In this document: one piece after another, positions 62,070 to 64,000 of the stretch
Position numbering within the stretch: the stretch's first letter is position 1
Layout of the letters: each line of letters opens with the position of its first letter
Origin: Chionis minor
Lineage: Eukaryota; Chordata; Aves; Charadriiformes; Chionididae
Assembly: GCA_013398295.1 (NCBI GenBank)
Contig: VZSF01000890.1
Coordinates: 434,001 to 498,000, forward strand
Direction of reading: 5' to 3'
DNA length: 64,000 nucleotides
Position numbers and translations under genes: made by a program
Notes under the pieces: generated by a model
Database searches by the model: none
What the model saw: the letters and a program-made list of their open reading frames with translations, nothing else
What the model was told of the DNA's origin: nothing

Positions 62070-62640
62070 AATACAAAATGGCACCTTCATCACCTTCCGT
62101 GGTGCATTCTCCCTTACTACTAACTTTTCGTTACCTTGAACATCTTTGGGTAGTCAAAATACTTCTATTGGTATTTTTTAGAAATATTGCTTCAGCTTTT
62201 TCCAAGACTAACAAGCAATTCAGGAATTCTGGAAGCAAACAGACCACCATTAAGGGAGGTGTCCAGTATCTAAAGGAATCAGCCATGGTGGAGGTGATTT
62301 TTATCACCCTGGATGACAACCAGGTATCCAAAGGCCCAGATGAAATCCGGTGCCTGTGGTCCATGTGTCAAAAGTTTATATGAAGTGCAGTGATACCATA
62401 TGCCAACACCCTGGCAATAATGAACTGGACTGACACAGAGGAACAAACTGTGGATGAACTGGCCAGATAACTCTGAGAATGTGAAGATAATCTCACTTGC
62501 TCCCTACGTGTCAGCATCTTGTCTGTGGAGAAATTGATCCAAAGATTGCCTGAACCATCCAAGAAAGATAGGTCTTCCTCACACACACCAACCAAGGTCT
62601 CAGCTATTAAAAGTCAGTCTTTCTCTGTTTAAGGGAGAGG
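62070..62640 (+). pseudogene. ERVL gag-like remnant
   Basis: The frame from about 62076 to 62383 (Ser/Pro-rich start, then KPxDEIRCLW-like end) and a shifted segment to about 62570 (NWTDTEEQTVDEL, LREC..DNLTCS) look like one former reading frame broken by a stop and shifts. The position between LTR and protease supports gag. Family-level identity is uncertain. Confidence 0.45.
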
Positions 62641-62999
62641 GTACTGGTGGCACACACCATCTGCAGCCCTGTGGTTCTTCCTGTGTGACCAGTGGGAGGA
62701 CGTGAGAAAGAGGGATGGTGAAACTACCTGGAGACTAGAAGCTTGGGTTCTGCAAGAAGAAGGAACTTCAAGGAAAACCAACAACCAAAAGGCATGCATC
62801 CAGGAAAATTACTGCTCCAGCGTCTGTTGGGCAGGGTAGAAGAGCTGATCATATTTTTGACACTGATGAAAGAACTTCCAGTTAGTGGTTACAAAGATCA
62901 AGTAATGAATACTCTGACCCTGAATAGAGAGGCCCTGCCTTTGGCCAGGTGGAGGAAAGGGAGAACTTAATTTACTGAACTGTGTGAATTTGATGGTCT

Positions 63000-63360
63000 G
63001 GCACACTAGCCCCATGGGAGTATAAAGCTCTGGTGGACACTGGTGCACAGAGTACTCTAATACCATGAGGTTACAAAGGAGCAGAATACAACTATGCTTC
63101 TAAAGTGGCAGGAGGGTCCCAACAAGTATCTGTTGGAGGCTGAAGTAAGCCTAACTGTGAATCAGTGGCAAAAGCATCTTATTGTGACTGCTCCAGAGGC
63201 TCCATGTGTCCTTGGCATAGACTACATCAGGAAAGGGTACTTCAAGGATCCAAAAGGTGGGCTATATCCAAAAGGTATAGCTGCCTTGAGGATGGAGAAG
63301 ATTAAACAGCTGTCTATCTTGCCTGGTATCTCAGAGGATCCTTCTGTTCTCGGCTTGCTG
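63000..63360 (+). pseudogene. ERVL protease (pro) remnant, frameshifted
   Basis: ALVDTGAQSTL at 63027-63059 is the catalytic aspartyl-protease motif (DTG at 63036-63044). A TGA at 63066 ends that frame. From 63094 another frame continues with [12 protein letters not shown] and [13 protein letters not shown] (an LGIDYI block typical of the protease C-terminal half). The rest is cut by a CR1. The frame change and CR1 make it inactive. Confidence 0.75.
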
Positions 63361-63670
63361 CAGGTGGTGGCTGGTCTCTTCTCCCAAGTAACAAGTGATA
63401 GGATGAGAGGAAATGGCCTCAAATTGCATCAGGGGAGATTTAGAATGGATATTACGAAAAATTTCTTCACCGAAAGGGTTATCAAACATTGGAACAGGCT
63501 GCACAAGAAGTGGTTGAATCATCAGCCCTGGAGGTATTCGAAAGACATGTAGATGTGGTGCTGAGGGAGATGGTTTAGTGGTGGTTTTGGCAGTGTTAGG
63601 TTAATGGTTGGACTTGATGATCTTAAAGGTCCCTTCCAACCTAGATGATTCTGTGATTCTAGGATTCTAT
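63361..63670 (+). mobile_element. CR1 LINE 3' end inserted in the provirus
   Basis: Begins near GGTGGCTGGTCTCTTCTCCC and ends GATTCTGTGATTCTAGGATT. Contains GGGGAGATTTAGAATGGATA, TCTTCACCGAAAGGGTTATC and TTTTGGCAGTGTTAGGTTAA. Same subfamily as 35256 and 55150. Confidence 0.95.
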
Positions 63671-64000
63671 GTTACGGATATACCTTTGAATTGTTGTAAC
63701 CCACGATTTGAATTGCATATTATAGGAAGTACTACAGCAGAAACCACCCAAATCAATGAAGGACAAACATCACAAGAAGCAGTGCAAGTGCAGCAGTAAC
63801 CTGACGTGGCCTGGTTTTGGTGCCCATTAACTCCATATAATACACCACCTCTTCTGTGCTGAGTGACCACCATAACACATGAAGCCCAAAGCCATAGACC
63901 AAATTAAGTCAATGAACATTTTATGGATATTTGTGGACACCTTACAAATGTTTTGCAGGGGAAGGGGTGGTTAATGAGGGTGTATTGAGATAGGGTAGGA

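Larger units (their letters stand above)
60766..64000 (+). mobile_element. Decayed ERVL-type endogenous retrovirus, 5' part, running off the window
   Basis: Old genomic copy of an endogenous retrovirus. Order: 5' LTR 60766-61702 (TG...CA ends), a degenerate primer-binding region just after it, a gag-like region about 62070-62640 with stops, a protease motif DTG at 63036-63044, protease-like sequence 63094-63360, a CR1 insertion 63361-63670, then further internal sequence to the window end. Frame changes and in-frame stops mean none of the proteins is intact. The ERVL assignment rests on LTR resemblance to common avian ERVL LTRs and is from memory. Confidence 0.75.

Overview
The window is vertebrate nuclear DNA, almost certainly from a bird. 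It is AT-rich, with one split gene in long intergenic stretches. The interspersed repeats are CR1 LINE fragments (several ending in the avian ATTCTRTG-type 3' tail) and ERVL-type LTR sequence. No prokaryotic, phage, CRISPR or operon-like organisation is visible.

The only cellular protein-coding gene I can support is TYRP1 (tyrosinase-related protein 1), on the minus strand. It has seven coding exons between 19129 and 8486. They join in phase through GT-AG introns into a 536-residue protein with a signal peptide, a Cys-rich N-terminal region, both three-histidine metal sites, one membrane span and an acidic dileucine tail. A CT-rich splice acceptor before the ATG exon and an M-box-like element about 0.7 kb further upstream suggest a non-coding first exon, as in mammals. 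In birds TYRP1 is Z-linked, so the window is probably from chromosome Z (inference).

Layout: 1-8399 is sequence 3' of TYRP1 with simple repeats only. 8400-19952 is TYRP1, with an antisense CR1 in its first coding intron. 19953-43204 is gene-poor sequence with CR1 copies at 25.7-27.8 (minus), 29.7 (minus), 35.3 (plus) and 38.4-39.5 kb (plus). The last of these holds an exact 433-bp duplication joined by an N, probably an assembly artefact. 43.2-55.6 kb is denser in CR1 (pieces of ORF1, endonuclease and reverse transcriptase) and has an LTR/CR1 mosaic at 54.3-55.6 kb. From 60766 to the window end lies a decayed ERVL-type provirus: a 5' LTR with a CR1 inside it, gag-like and protease-like remnants with stops and frame changes, and a second CR1 in the protease/pol area.

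I found no convincing new biological system. The items most worth checking are the microsatellite that forms the TYRP1 splice-acceptor tract, the M-box promoter candidate, the N-junction duplication and the LTR/CR1 mosaic.
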